From Chitinispirillia bacterium (lineage in GTDB: Bacteria; Fibrobacterota; Chitinivibrionia; Chitinivibrionales; Chitinispirillaceae): a stretch of 39,528 bases of DNA. The notes below the pieces were generated by a model, which saw only the letters and a program-made list of their open reading frames with translations, made no database searches and was not told the origin of the DNA. This document shows, piece after piece, positions 20,593 through 29,553 of this stretch. The translations under genes and the position numbers were made by a program. Numbering within the stretch: position 1 is the stretch's first letter; each line of letters starts with the position of its first letter. The DNA lies in assembly GCA_009786575.1 (NCBI GenBank), contig WQRV01000006.1:1-39528 (forward strand), in the 5' to 3' direction.

Positions 20593-21468
20593 TTAGGTTG
20601 TCCAATACCATTTTTCAACCGGCAGCCCGCTAAGCTTCGCCATGTCGGCTAAGCTGTCGAGCTTGTACTCCTTTTCGATCCTCGCATCGAAGTAATGCAC
20701 TTCGGTTTCGTTGTCCGCCGACATCCCCACCGCCATCGCCGCGTCGATTTGCTCCTGGTACGACGATTTCCGCGCGGCGCCGCCCTGCATGGGCGACAGA
20801 TACTCTTTGACTTCGGTCCACCAGTTCCCGCGGGACAGCCGTTTGAACTCCCGTTCGATGTCGGCCTGTTTGTGCGTGAGCAACCCAGTGCCAAACATAT
20901 ACACCATCAGCGGGCTGTTATCCCACCCGCGTTTGCTTACCTCGGCGAAGGCCGGCATTACGGGGAAATTATTGTACCCCACCCCGCCGTCTGTCAGCAC
21001 TTGTAACATCTCCCCTACCGTTACCGCCGTGAAGTACATCGGGGCGCAGAAGGACGGGCGTATGAACTCGGCGAGCAGCATGCCGGGGTTGACGCCCTTG
21101 CCGTCGGAGTTGCGGTAAATCGTCTTGTCGCGCACCATGTCGTAGGTGGATATCACCAGCGGCACGTGCAGATCCTTGACCCGCGCCCCGCGGAAGACAT
21201 CACGGTTGAGGTAGTCACAAGTGTTATCCGCGCTGTAGTACGGCGGGAACCATGCCTTTTTACCGAAAATCACCTTGGCGGACCCGGTGAAGACCCGCTC
21301 GCAGTCATCCGCGCTATTACCAAGCGCAAGGTACGCCCCGAGTATGGACCCGACAGACGTCCCGACGATAAGGTCGGGGGCTGTCAGATCGTCCGCGTTG
21401 GCCTGCATCGCTTTCGCCGAGATGATCCCGCCGATCCCGCCGCCGGAGAGTATTATCACTTTTTTCAT
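20593..21468 (-). CDS. Patatin-like phospholipase
   Basis: SGGGIGG oxyanion-type loop, GTSVG (GxSxG) nucleophile elbow, DGGVGYNN (DGG) catalytic Asp motif. Confidence 0.88.
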   Translation of the reverse strand: MKKVIILSGGGIGGIISAKAMQANADDLTAPDLIVGTSVGSILGAYLALGNSADDCERVFTGSAKVIFGKKAWFPPYYSADNTCDYLNRDVFRGARVKDLHVPLVISTYDMVRDKTIYRNSDGKGVNPGMLLAEFIRPSFCAPMYFTAVTVGEMLQVLTDGGVGYNNFPVMPAFAEVSKRGWDNSPLMVYMFGTGLLTHKQADIEREFKRLSRGNWWTEVKEYLSPMQGGAARKSSYQEQIDAAMAVGMSADNETEVHYFDARIEKEYKLDSLADMAKLSGLPVEKWYWTT

Positions 21469-21470
21469 TA

Positions 21471-21914
21471 TTATCCGCGCCCCCGGCCTGCGTAGAAGTC
21501 CCGCATATCTTTCACCATGGTGTTCGTTTGCACGACAACAACCTCAATGCTATGCACCTTCTCCTGCATCCGGTCGAAGTGGTCCCGGTCAACCTGCTTC
21601 TTCTCGATCTCTCCGAGGCGCGTAAATATCTCGGTGTCCCGCCTCTCGTGATCTCTGAGGTGTTCGTCAAGGGATTTGCCGACACCCTTTGCCTCCTTCA
21701 GCGCGGAAGCTATATTGTTGTTGATTTCGACCACCTCGGCGTTCCGCGACTCCACCCGCGCCGCCGTCTCCAAGCGCGTCTTGCGCGATACCAGCACAAG
21801 GTACGTTATCGCCACTATCGCCAGCACCGACGCTATTATCGCCAGCGCCGCCAGTTCGATGATCGTATCAACCCCTTTCGCGGCCGCTGCCGCCGCGTTC
21901 AGTTCGTCTACCAT
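21471..21914 (-). CDS. Single-TM coiled-coil protein (holin/hemolysin-XhlA-like or spanin-like candidate)
   Basis: One hydrophobic segment (IIELAALAIIASVLAIVAITYLVLV) then a long charged helix, next to the lipase. Confidence 0.65.
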   Translation of the reverse strand: MVDELNAAAAAAKGVDTIIELAALAIIASVLAIVAITYLVLVSRKTRLETAARVESRNAEVVEINNNIASALKEAKGVGKSLDEHLRDHERRDTEIFTRLGEIEKKQVDRDHFDRMQEKVHSIEVVVVQTNTMVKDMRDFYAGRGRG

Positions 21915-21994
21915 GTTATCCCCCCTACACCTTTCATTATTTGTATCAGTATTAATAATTAGTTACAACTCCTACACAATATGCGCCGGCATGT

Positions 21995-23965
21995 CTACGC
22001 CGGCGGTGAAGCCCCGCCGTCCCTGAGGTTGCGGCGGGTAGCTCCGCTGGTAACATTGGGTAGCGCGGTGAGCCATGCCGCGCGGTTGGCGCCGTAGAGC
22101 GGGACGCCTTGTAATGCGGCAGGTGTATCTTGCGGTACGGTTAATACGCCGCCCCGATTTTGTGGGGCCGCGGCGGTACTGTTGATAACAATGCCGGCAA
22201 CGAAAGATTCGCAGCCGAACATGAACCCCGTCTCGGCGGTGGCGGACGTGGTTATCTGCGCGGTTAGCGTTGACGGTAGCGTAATGCGTGTGTTGTACGA
22301 TTTGCAGTTGCGCAAGAAGCCGTTGCCGCCGGGGTAGCCGTTGACACCGTTGACACCGTTGCCGCCAGTGCCACCCCCACCGGCAGCACCACCCAAACTG
22401 ATTAAGTTAGCTAAATTGAGCGGCTTATTAAATGATGTGCATCCACTTAGAAAATTGTTGCCGCCACCGCTGCCGCCGTCGCTGCCGCTGCCGCCGCCGC
22501 CGCCGACTACCCCGGCGGTGGCGCCCCTGCCGCCCGCGCCGCCTGCACCGCCCAAACTGGTGAATTTAGATAAATTGAGCGGCTTATTAAATGATGTGCA
22601 TCCACTTAGAAAATTGTTGCCGCCTCCGCCGCCGCCGGGGCCGCCGGTGCCGGTGCCGACGCCACCGGCGCTGCCTTGGCCGCCATGTCCGCCTGCGCCG
22701 CCGTTGCCACCCAAACTAGTTAAGTTAGCTAAATTGAGCGACTGATTAAATGATGTGCATCCACTTAGAAAATTGTTGCCGCCTCCACCTCCGCCGGGGC
22801 CGCCGATGCTCACGAAGCCACCACCCGCGACGCCCCCACCGCCTGCACCTCCCAAACTGGTGAGTTTAGCTAAATCGAGCGGATAGTTAAATGATGTGCA
22901 TCCACTTAAAAAATCGCTGCCGCCACCGCTGCCGCCGGTGCCGCCGACGCCACCGGTGCTGCCACAACCACCACCGTTGCCGCCTGCACCGCCCAAACTA
23001 GTTAAGTTAGCTAAATTGAGCGACTGATTAAATGATGTGCATCCACTTAGAAAATTGTTGCCGCCTCCGCCGCCGCCGGGGCCGCCGTCAGCGGCACTGG
23101 TGCCAGTGCCACCCCCACCGCCTGCACCGCCCAAACTGATTAAGTTAGCTAAATTGAGCGGCTGATTAAATGATGTGCATCCACTTAGAAAATTGTTGCC
23201 GCCACCGCTGCCGCCGGGGCCGCTGCCGCCCCAGCTCCCGGTGCCGTAGCCTCCTGTGCCGCCCAAACTAGTTAAGTTAGATAAATTGAGCGGCTGATTA
23301 AATGATGTGCATCCGCTTAAAAAATCGCTGCCGCCACCGCTGCCGCCGCCACCGCCGCCGCCGGGGGCGTTGGTGCCGTCCGCGCTAAACAACGTGCTCG
23401 ACACCCCGGCCCCGAACTCCACCCCCAGCCACCTATTGGCGGCTACATTTGTACCGTTTAGGCGGACCGTCCTCGTTGCGGATGTGCCGCATAAATTATC
23501 TAACGCCGTAAGCGTGCCCTGCATCACGGCATTGGTAGTAGGATGCAAATACGTAACACGTATAACGCTCCCCGTAAGGGCCGCGGTGTACGGTATACAA
23601 TGTCCAAAGCCCCGCACCCCCGAGCGCGTAACAAGATATACCGCGGTGTCTCCGTTTTTGTTATCCCATGCAGCGTCAAGTTTCACCGATGTATCGCTCC
23701 ACGATACTACTCCGGCCTCCACATAATCATTAAGTAATCTGTCGAACACAAACGCGGTGCCCGCGGCATTGCCAAAGCGTTCGCCTGATATCGTACGGGT
23801 AGCTACCGTATAGCCAGTAATCCACGGCCCATCTGCCATAGGCTCCCCGCCGCCGGGTGGAGGGGGCGGGGAATACTCCTCCCCAGCAAAAAACACGCGC
23901 ACCCGCTTACCGCCGTAGTACGGGATCACTTCTTTTCCTGCGAGGTATAATTTTTTCTTTCCCAT
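21995..23965 (-). CDS. Tail fibre/adhesin with seven BspA/DUF285-like repeats separated by polyglycine linkers
   Basis: Repeats (N/S)(N/D)FLSGCTSFN(Q/K/Y)(P/S)L(N/D)L..LTSLGG joined by Gly-rich linkers; start refined to MGKKKLYLAGKEV (ATG 23965, upstream GGAG). Confidence 0.82.
   Translation of the reverse strand: MGKKKLYLAGKEVIPYYGGKRVRVFFAGEEYSPPPPPGGGEPMADGPWITGYTVATRTISGERFGNAAGTAFVFDRLLNDYVEAGVVSWSDTSVKLDAAWDNKNGDTAVYLVTRSGVRGFGHCIPYTAALTGSVIRVTYLHPTTNAVMQGTLTALDNLCGTSATRTVRLNGTNVAANRWLGVEFGAGVSSTLFSADGTNAPGGGGGGGSGGGSDFLSGCTSFNQPLNLSNLTSLGGTGGYGTGSWGGSGPGGSGGGNNFLSGCTSFNQPLNLANLISLGGAGGGGGTGTSAADGGPGGGGGGNNFLSGCTSFNQSLNLANLTSLGGAGGNGGGCGSTGGVGGTGGSGGGSDFLSGCTSFNYPLDLAKLTSLGGAGGGGVAGGGFVSIGGPGGGGGGNNFLSGCTSFNQSLNLANLTSLGGNGGAGGHGGQGSAGGVGTGTGGPGGGGGGNNFLSGCTSFNKPLNLSKFTSLGGAGGAGGRGATAGVVGGGGGSGSDGGSGGGNNFLSGCTSFNKPLNLANLISLGGAAGGGGTGGNGVNGVNGYPGGNGFLRNCKSYNTRITLPSTLTAQITTSATAETGFMFGCESFVAGIVINSTAAAPQNRGGVLTVPQDTPAALQGVPLYGANRAAWLTALPNVTSGATRRNLRDGGASPPA
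22290..23400 (-). repeat. Seven imperfect repeats: near-identical FLSGCTSFN block plus variable Gly-rich linker
   Basis: The block 'aaatgatgtgcatcc(a/g)ctta(g/a)aaaat(t/c)g(t/c)tgccgcc' recurs seven times at roughly 140-160 bp spacing. Confidence 0.9.
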
Positions 23966-23975
23966 GGTCGTCTCC

Positions 23976-25232
23976 TTATGCCAATACATTAGCGAGGATA
24001 AGGGTGGATGGGTTACTGACCGACGCCGATGCCGCCGCAGCATCGTCGGCAAACGTCGCCGATGTCGCGGGGATAAACTCCGCTGCCGCCTTCCCCCCGA
24101 GCTTCGCGCTGTCGGCGGCTTGGGCGGTGATGCCGAGCTTGCCGGCGAGGGCTTCGGTGATGCCGTCTATCGCAAGCAGGTTAAGCGCTATCTGATTAAC
24201 GAGGTTTGCGGTAATGCCGCTGTTTACCGCCGCCAGCTGGTCGGATGTCAGCGTAGAGTTATTGATGGGAAAATCGGGTATCCACTGCAAACCATCGTGC
24301 CGCGCACGCCACGGCTGGTCTATGCTGCCGAGTGCGGGGTCTTGGTTGATCATCGAGGCGTAGTCGTTCTTGGTGGGGGTATAGTCCTCACCGCGGTGAT
24401 ACCACGGCCCCGCCCGGAGTTCGTCCAAGCTATTCCACGGCCTGCTGCCGGCCGCGTCCGGCGTTACGGCGTTGGCGGCTAAATTTTCAACAGAGGAGTT
24501 TACAAAATCTCTATCGGCGAGCTGGTTGTCGGCGTTGGCCTGTTTAGGTATCTTCGCGTTAATGCCTTCTATCAGATACTCTACCAAAGCGACAGCAAGC
24601 CCCCGCGCTGCGGCCTCGGCGGCATCCGCCTGTTCGCGGGCGGCAGTCTCCTTAAGCAGTGCATCCCAAATCGCCCCGTCGTCTTCCTGTAATATCAGCC
24701 AATCGGGGAATTCTTCAGACACGGTCTCCGCGTCGAGCTCCTGATCAATCGCCCGCGCGGGGATGTAATCCCCTGCCTCGAAGTCTCCGAGGGCCATAGC
24801 CGCGCCGTCCGGCGTACCTCTGGCAAACCCCGCGTGTCCGCTCTCGTCGTACCCAAGGCGTTCCAGTTTGCTGTGGTTCTTGATCCCGCCGTTTTCAATG
24901 GCCCATTTTTTATTGACGACATCGTTATCTGCCTCGGGATCTGCGGCTTTCATACGCCCATGGCCGTCCCGCGCGGCGATGCTGCCGGGTTTGGCCTCGG
25001 CAGCTATGACGTCGGTAGTGCCCTGCTCGCCGTCTGCGGATACGGTGTAAGCGCGCAACGCCCCCTCGGTGGTGACTTTGTCGACTTTCTCCTCGAGCAT
25101 ACCTTTAAGATCGGGCAGGCCGCTAACGTCAATCCCGCTGCCGTCCTCGCGCGCAACTACCACAAGGCCTCCGTCTTCCTGACGGAAACTCTGTGTCGCT
25201 TCATCGTATTTTAAGAATATCTTGCTACTCAG
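23976..25232 (-). CDS. Tail-fibre-like protein
   Basis: C-terminus ITAQAADSAKLGGKAAAEF is a common tail-fibre motif. The frame is open upstream to CTG 25232 (LSSKIFLKYDEATQSFRQEDGG), preceded by AAAGGCGGTGA; the track start is GTG 25163. Confidence 0.7.
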   Translation of the reverse strand: MSSKIFLKYDEATQSFRQEDGGLVVVAREDGSGIDVSGLPDLKGMLEEKVDKVTTEGALRAYTVSADGEQGTTDVIAAEAKPGSIAARDGHGRMKAADPEADNDVVNKKWAIENGGIKNHSKLERLGYDESGHAGFARGTPDGAAMALGDFEAGDYIPARAIDQELDAETVSEEFPDWLILQEDDGAIWDALLKETAAREQADAAEAAARGLAVALVEYLIEGINAKIPKQANADNQLADRDFVNSSVENLAANAVTPDAAGSRPWNSLDELRAGPWYHRGEDYTPTKNDYASMINQDPALGSIDQPWRARHDGLQWIPDFPINNSTLTSDQLAAVNSGITANLVNQIALNLLAIDGITEALAGKLGITAQAADSAKLGGKAAAEFIPATSATFADDAAAASASVSNPSTLILANVLA

Positions 25233-25366
25233 TCACCGCCTTTCTTATAGCAGGGGAGGGTGCTGCCCCCTCAGCGGCAAGGTGAAGCATCCCTGCCTGC
25301 GAACTGTCGCTCCCTGCGATATGTTTCAAAACTGACCACTCTGTGCAGCGCCACGCCGCGCAAAAA

Positions 25367-25717
25367 TTACACTACGTGCGTCCCTTCCACCCCGCGAGCC
25401 TCCCGGCCCATCGTCCGCTTCCGCAGCCACATCAAGCCCTCCTCGAACTTCGTAATGGCGACCGCATTCTCCCGGCATTTGAAGCTGCTGTCCTGGAAGC
25501 CCTCAAGCCGCCTGATCACCATAGCGATCAGGTCCTCGTTACAGACGCCATTGACGCCGACCTCATTGATCGGCCCCTCTTGGAAGTCAACCTCGCACAG
25601 GACATCGCCGTCCTTTACCCGCTTAACCTTGAAGTGGTGCGGGGCATTGTACGAGTAATTATCCTCGTGTTCTACCTGCGTGTACTTCTGTGTTATTAAT
25701 GCGCTCTTCAATTCCAT
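25367..25717 (-). CDS. Acb2/Tad1-hairpin-like small phage protein (candidate anti-CBASS/anti-Thoeris signal sponge)
   Basis: 116 aa: ...[74 protein letters not shown]. The pattern FQxGPixEvGvNGv..E-L...RL.gFQ..F.CrENA.Ai.k.eE.L.WL..RT..R..RGVEGT is recalled from a phage family carrying this name. Confidence 0.6.
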   Translation of the reverse strand: MELKSALITQKYTQVEHEDNYSYNAPHHFKVKRVKDGDVLCEVDFQEGPINEVGVNGVCNEDLIAMVIRRLEGFQDSSFKCRENAVAITKFEEGLMWLRKRTMGREARGVEGTHVV

Positions 25718-25748
25718 TACATACCCCCAAAAGGTTAAAGTTTAGATA

Positions 25749-25934
25749 CTACGCCCTCTCGCACTTCTCCGGCCCGGGACACCTCGACATCACACAATCC
25801 CCGCGCCGGCAATCAGGCTGGGGGAATATCTTGCCGAAGTTCTCACGGAAGTTATGCATCCCCTCCCGAACATCCCGCCCCCTCCACTCCACACCGTACG
25901 CAGACGGCACATTTACTCCGTTAGGTTTTGACAT
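25749..25934 (-). CDS. Small Cys-rich protein
   Basis: ATG 25934 overlaps the TerL stop (TAATG); MSKPNGVNVPSAYGVEWRGRDVREG...PQPDCRRGDCVMSRCPGPEKCERA. Confidence 0.6.
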   Translation of the reverse strand: MSKPNGVNVPSAYGVEWRGRDVREGMHNFRENFGKIFPQPDCRRGDCVMSRCPGPEKCERA

Positions 25935-27967
25935 TATGACGCCATCCACCCGCCTGCGGACTTTTCCGGCTGCCGCGCCGCCGCATAATCGGCCCGCTTC
26001 CGCTCGCGAAGTACCACGATCTGCTGACGGAGCTCCGACGCGATCAGGCACAGTGCCTCGCCGTACCCGCACCCGCGCTCAGGACGCTTGCCGCCCTCCT
26101 CATAGCACCACCCCGCGACCGCCACCCCCAGTTCCGCGGCGCCGTGCAGTACGTCAACGTGCACGTCCTGGAACATCTGGCCCATAAACGCTATAGCGCC
26201 CGGCTCGTCGTGCTTCATAGCGCGGGACAGCCGCACCGGCACCTGCAAGGCGCCAAGCTCGTTATTTATAAGCTGGGCAATACCGCGCTGGCCTGGGGTT
26301 CCAAACATATCCTCATTGCCGAGCAGCTTGGTTCCATGCACAACGCGTAGCGCCGAGCGCATGGTCATGTAAGACGCAATCTGTACCGCGTTGATGTCGG
26401 GCCACCGCTTGGCCTCGTACACGCAGAGGTAGCTCTCTATGGGGTCGTACGCAGCAGCCGCGTAAACCGCCGTACCGTCCGGCGCGCAGACCACCGCCCC
26501 AACGTGCAGATTTTTGAACATTACCGCGCGGTTCGTCAGATCAACGCGGGGGCCTGGCTCGCGGATATAGTCCGCAGACCACTCCGGCCATACCCTCTTG
26601 AGAACCGTCAGCATCTTGTGTGCCCCGTCCACGCTGTCTATCTGGTCACGCTTCTTCATGGGGAAGCTCCCGGCCTCGGCAAGGAAAGGCTTGTTCCACT
26701 CCCCTTCCACGATATACACCCGCCCAAACTCCGCGGCGGCGGCAAGGGGCTTCGCGCGCTCAACCTTATCGCCAGACACCGGGTCAGGCTTGCAGGTAAA
26801 CCCCGCCAGCATGCCTATCATGTGATGGGAGTTAAGTTTACCCGCAGACGCCTTCTCCTCCTCCCACGCCACCATAACGGGCCGGCCGTCCCGCTCCGCC
26901 ACCGCCCGCACACGCTTCAACGTCTCCCCGGGCGTAGCGCGGAAGCGCACGATGTCCATGATATAGGTATTCCCGGCATGAGTACCAAGCAAGGCCCCAG
27001 ACGTCCAGTCAGGATCGTTATTGTCCCTGACCTCCGTCGCCGCAAAGTCCCAATACCGGCACATCTTAATCCCCTGTGGCAGCTGCGACGCCTGAATCTT
27101 AATGAACCACGACGGGTCAAACATCCCGCCCGTGTAGCTGATCCGCCAGTTGCCCTTGAGCAGCCGCTCGCGGGTTACGAGGTCTTGGGCGTACAGGTTG
27201 CGCTTATAATTAGGGTCCCGGGCAAGCAGGGCCGGGTTGTCGTCTACGGAGGCCGATATGAACGTGAAACTAAACGGCTTTACTCCGTCTGGGCCACGCC
27301 ACTTCCTGTCCACCCAAACTACCTTATTATCCTCTATGGTGAAGAACTTTATGACACCCGAATGCTTGGGGATGGGATAGCCGCCCTCGTCTATGTACCA
27401 CTCAATGAACTCCACCACCCAGCTGTCGGCGTCCGGGTTGCACGTGGCAACCATCCGGCAGCGGCGGTCAAACCCCGGCGGTGGGCGCAGTCTGGATATC
27501 ATGTACAGAAACTGGCTGCGCTCGAACGTCGGCAGCTCGTCGAACCCTATGAAAGAATACTGCGCCCCCTGGTGCCTGAAGCGGTCGTTCTCGTGCTGCA
27601 TGTGCGAGAACTCAACCCGCGCCCCGGACGGGAACACGTACTTGCTCTCGTTTTTCCCCACGCCCCCCATAGCAGGGTAAATCTCACCGGCGGTGTCCCA
27701 GAGGCCGCCGCCCGCGACAATCTCAGGGTGCGTCCGGCGAAATATTATGGCTCGGTGCTTAGGGTGGTCATAGTACCGGCCCCCAAGCAGCACCGTGGCA
27801 AAAGACTTGCCGCCGCCGGCCTGGCCGCCGTAAATAATTATATCCGCCTTGGAACTGCAAAAATCCCACTGCGGGCCCTCCTGCGGGCTAATCCTCGGGC
27901 GGGCGTCAGTCTGGGTCGCCGTAGCCATAAGCACCGCCAATATGATTAATACCCATATACGCGCCAT
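25934..27967 (-). CDS. terL: Terminase large subunit
   Basis: Walker A YGGQAGGGKSFA; FRRTHPEI...; downstream nuclease-type region CRYWDFAATE...; follows TerS. The true start may be ATG 27928 (MATATQTDARPRISPQEG). Confidence 0.9.
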   Translation of the reverse strand: MARIWVLIILAVLMATATQTDARPRISPQEGPQWDFCSSKADIIIYGGQAGGGKSFATVLLGGRYYDHPKHRAIIFRRTHPEIVAGGGLWDTAGEIYPAMGGVGKNESKYVFPSGARVEFSHMQHENDRFRHQGAQYSFIGFDELPTFERSQFLYMISRLRPPPGFDRRCRMVATCNPDADSWVVEFIEWYIDEGGYPIPKHSGVIKFFTIEDNKVVWVDRKWRGPDGVKPFSFTFISASVDDNPALLARDPNYKRNLYAQDLVTRERLLKGNWRISYTGGMFDPSWFIKIQASQLPQGIKMCRYWDFAATEVRDNNDPDWTSGALLGTHAGNTYIMDIVRFRATPGETLKRVRAVAERDGRPVMVAWEEEKASAGKLNSHHMIGMLAGFTCKPDPVSGDKVERAKPLAAAAEFGRVYIVEGEWNKPFLAEAGSFPMKKRDQIDSVDGAHKMLTVLKRVWPEWSADYIREPGPRVDLTNRAVMFKNLHVGAVVCAPDGTAVYAAAAYDPIESYLCVYEAKRWPDINAVQIASYMTMRSALRVVHGTKLLGNEDMFGTPGQRGIAQLINNELGALQVPVRLSRAMKHDEPGAIAFMGQMFQDVHVDVLHGAAELGVAVAGWCYEEGGKRPERGCGYGEALCLIASELRQQIVVLRERKRADYAAARQPEKSAGGWMAS

Positions 27968-28543
27968 TCAATTGTCCCCCTCGTCCACGTCCACGGGATT
28001 ATATGAATCGTTATCCGGCAGGATAATTAACGGTGGCAGCGGCTGCCCCCCGCTCGTATGGTCAACACTAACGGACTCCTTAAATAGCCCGTACCGCTTC
28101 CCAAGCAGCTCCTGCGCCTTGGTCATCTCAACCTGATCCGGCAGTTTCTTGACAGTCTTTTCCTCAGATCGCCCTTCGCCCTGCCCAAGAACGACAACCA
28201 CCTCCGACTCGCTGAGCCCGCGGGCGGTGGACGTCAGCATCTCCAGCACCTCGTTCGCGTCGGCAATACGCTCAGACCGGAGCGCGGCCAGGACCTCTTG
28301 TATATACGCGGAGACTTTGGGATTTTTAAGAAGCTTCGAGGCAGACGCGGCCGCGCCATAGTACGACACCGCCCCCGGGTGCGAAGCCTGATACGCGCGG
28401 GTAGCATTAAGGTCCTTGAGGTACTCCTCACAGAACGCCTTATGCTTCTCGCACATCGCATCATCCGCAGACCTCACCGGGGGCTTCCTTGGTGTCGGGG
28501 TTGCAGACGTCTTTTTCGCAGGTTTTTGAGCCTTGGCCGCCAT
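27968..28543 (-). CDS. terS: Terminase small subunit (Terminase_2-like)
   Basis: KHKAFCEEYLKDLNATRAYQASHPGAVSYYGAAASASKLLKNPKVSAYIQE. Confidence 0.85.
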   Translation of the reverse strand: MAAKAQKPAKKTSATPTPRKPPVRSADDAMCEKHKAFCEEYLKDLNATRAYQASHPGAVSYYGAAASASKLLKNPKVSAYIQEVLAALRSERIADANEVLEMLTSTARGLSESEVVVVLGQGEGRSEEKTVKKLPDQVEMTKAQELLGKRYGLFKESVSVDHTSGGQPLPPLIILPDNDSYNPVDVDEGDN

Positions 28544-28746
28544 ACGCGCCTCCTACCCATAATAAACCATAACGCCGCAAAAAAGTCAAACGGTAAATTT
28601 TAAGGGGGTAGGTTGTCAAGCAAAATTTGCAAAGTGGGTACAATCGGGGATAATTGGGGATAATTTGAAAGGTAGGGGGTAAGGGTACACCATCCGTACA
28701 GTTTGTCAAGTGGGGGGGGGGATTTGGAGCCACGCAGGGTAAATAG

Positions 28747-29256
28747 TTACTTAAAACACATCTGCCCTATCTCATATATTATGTTCGCAAATCGAGCGGT
28801 TGATTTAGGATACTGCTTATAACGATCACTATTTTTCATCATATGCGTCAGGGCCAACAGAAACATACCCTTGTTCGGCTCAAATATGGCTTCGTTTAGG
28901 GGCCTCTTCAGTTGTTCTTGTAATACCATGCACATTATGTCGAAACAGTAATGCTCATTAATCTTCTGTGCATTTTGTGACAACCTTTGGTCTGATTTGG
29001 ATACATAAAAATCGAACAAGGGATTTTCTAAATGCAGTTGAATATAAAGTGCGAGCTTCACATACCCAGCATATGCTTGGTGAACGCGCGAAGCCTCCCA
29101 TGCCCATTTCATCCTGGAAGGGAAACTCTGGGTCACCCGCCCTATCGCCTCTTTCTTGATAAAGACAAGGTCTTTGCCTGCTTCTTCAACATATATGGGC
29201 GCAACATTCTCGGTAAGATACTTGGGCCAAAGTTGTAAATCAAAGCTGAACGGCAT
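28747..29256 (-). CDS. Hypothetical protein
   Basis: 169 aa ORF adjacent to and co-oriented with 29258-29536. Confidence 0.65.
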   Translation of the reverse strand: MPFSFDLQLWPKYLTENVAPIYVEEAGKDLVFIKKEAIGRVTQSFPSRMKWAWEASRVHQAYAGYVKLALYIQLHLENPLFDFYVSKSDQRLSQNAQKINEHYCFDIMCMVLQEQLKRPLNEAIFEPNKGMFLLALTHMMKNSDRYKQYPKSTARFANIIYEIGQMCFK

Positions 29257-29257
29257 T

Positions 29258-29536
29258 TTAACGCCAGGCAGTTCCTTTCTCTTTTATCTCCCTAAGCCTC
29301 GCATTGACCACAGCTGCAACGCTCGCCTCCGTGGATGGTTCACAAATAGCTTCGATTGGTGGGGCTGGCCAAATATCAAGTCGCTCGTCGGTCAGCAATG
29401 CGCCAGGATTCTTCCGGAGAACCTCCAACGGATCAGGGCGGCCGGCATTTTTCTCGACTGGCCGTTTCTCCGACATTTTCAGCAGGGCGCTATTGCGACC
29501 GGCCTGTTTTTCTGAAACACATAACACTGGCGGCAT
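29258..29536 (-). CDS. Hypothetical protein (MPPVLCVSEKQAGRNS...)
   Basis: Start refined to ATG 29536, preceded by AAGGGGTGCAAT. Confidence 0.6.
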   Translation of the reverse strand: MPPVLCVSEKQAGRNSALLKMSEKRPVEKNAGRPDPLEVLRKNPGALLTDERLDIWPAPPIEAICEPSTEASVAAVVNARLREIKEKGTAWR

Positions 29537-29553
29537 ATTGCACCCCTTGTTTT

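Noticed and set aside
18848-20596. 582-aa plus-strand ORF
   Set aside because: Entirely antisense to the well-supported portal and DUF5675-like genes; composition typical of shadow ORFs in GC-rich DNA.
22290-23400. Diversity-generating retroelement target
   Set aside because: Linker variability prompted the idea, but no reverse transcriptase or template repeat is seen in the window; amplification/recombination explains the repeats better.
26504-27949. 481-aa plus-strand ORF
   Set aside because: Antisense to terL, whose motifs are unambiguous.
27928-27967. Signal peptide on TerL (MARIWVLIILAVLMATATQ)
   Set aside because: More likely an over-extended start; ATG 27928 gives a normal cytoplasmic N-terminus with a plausible upstream ribosome-binding site.
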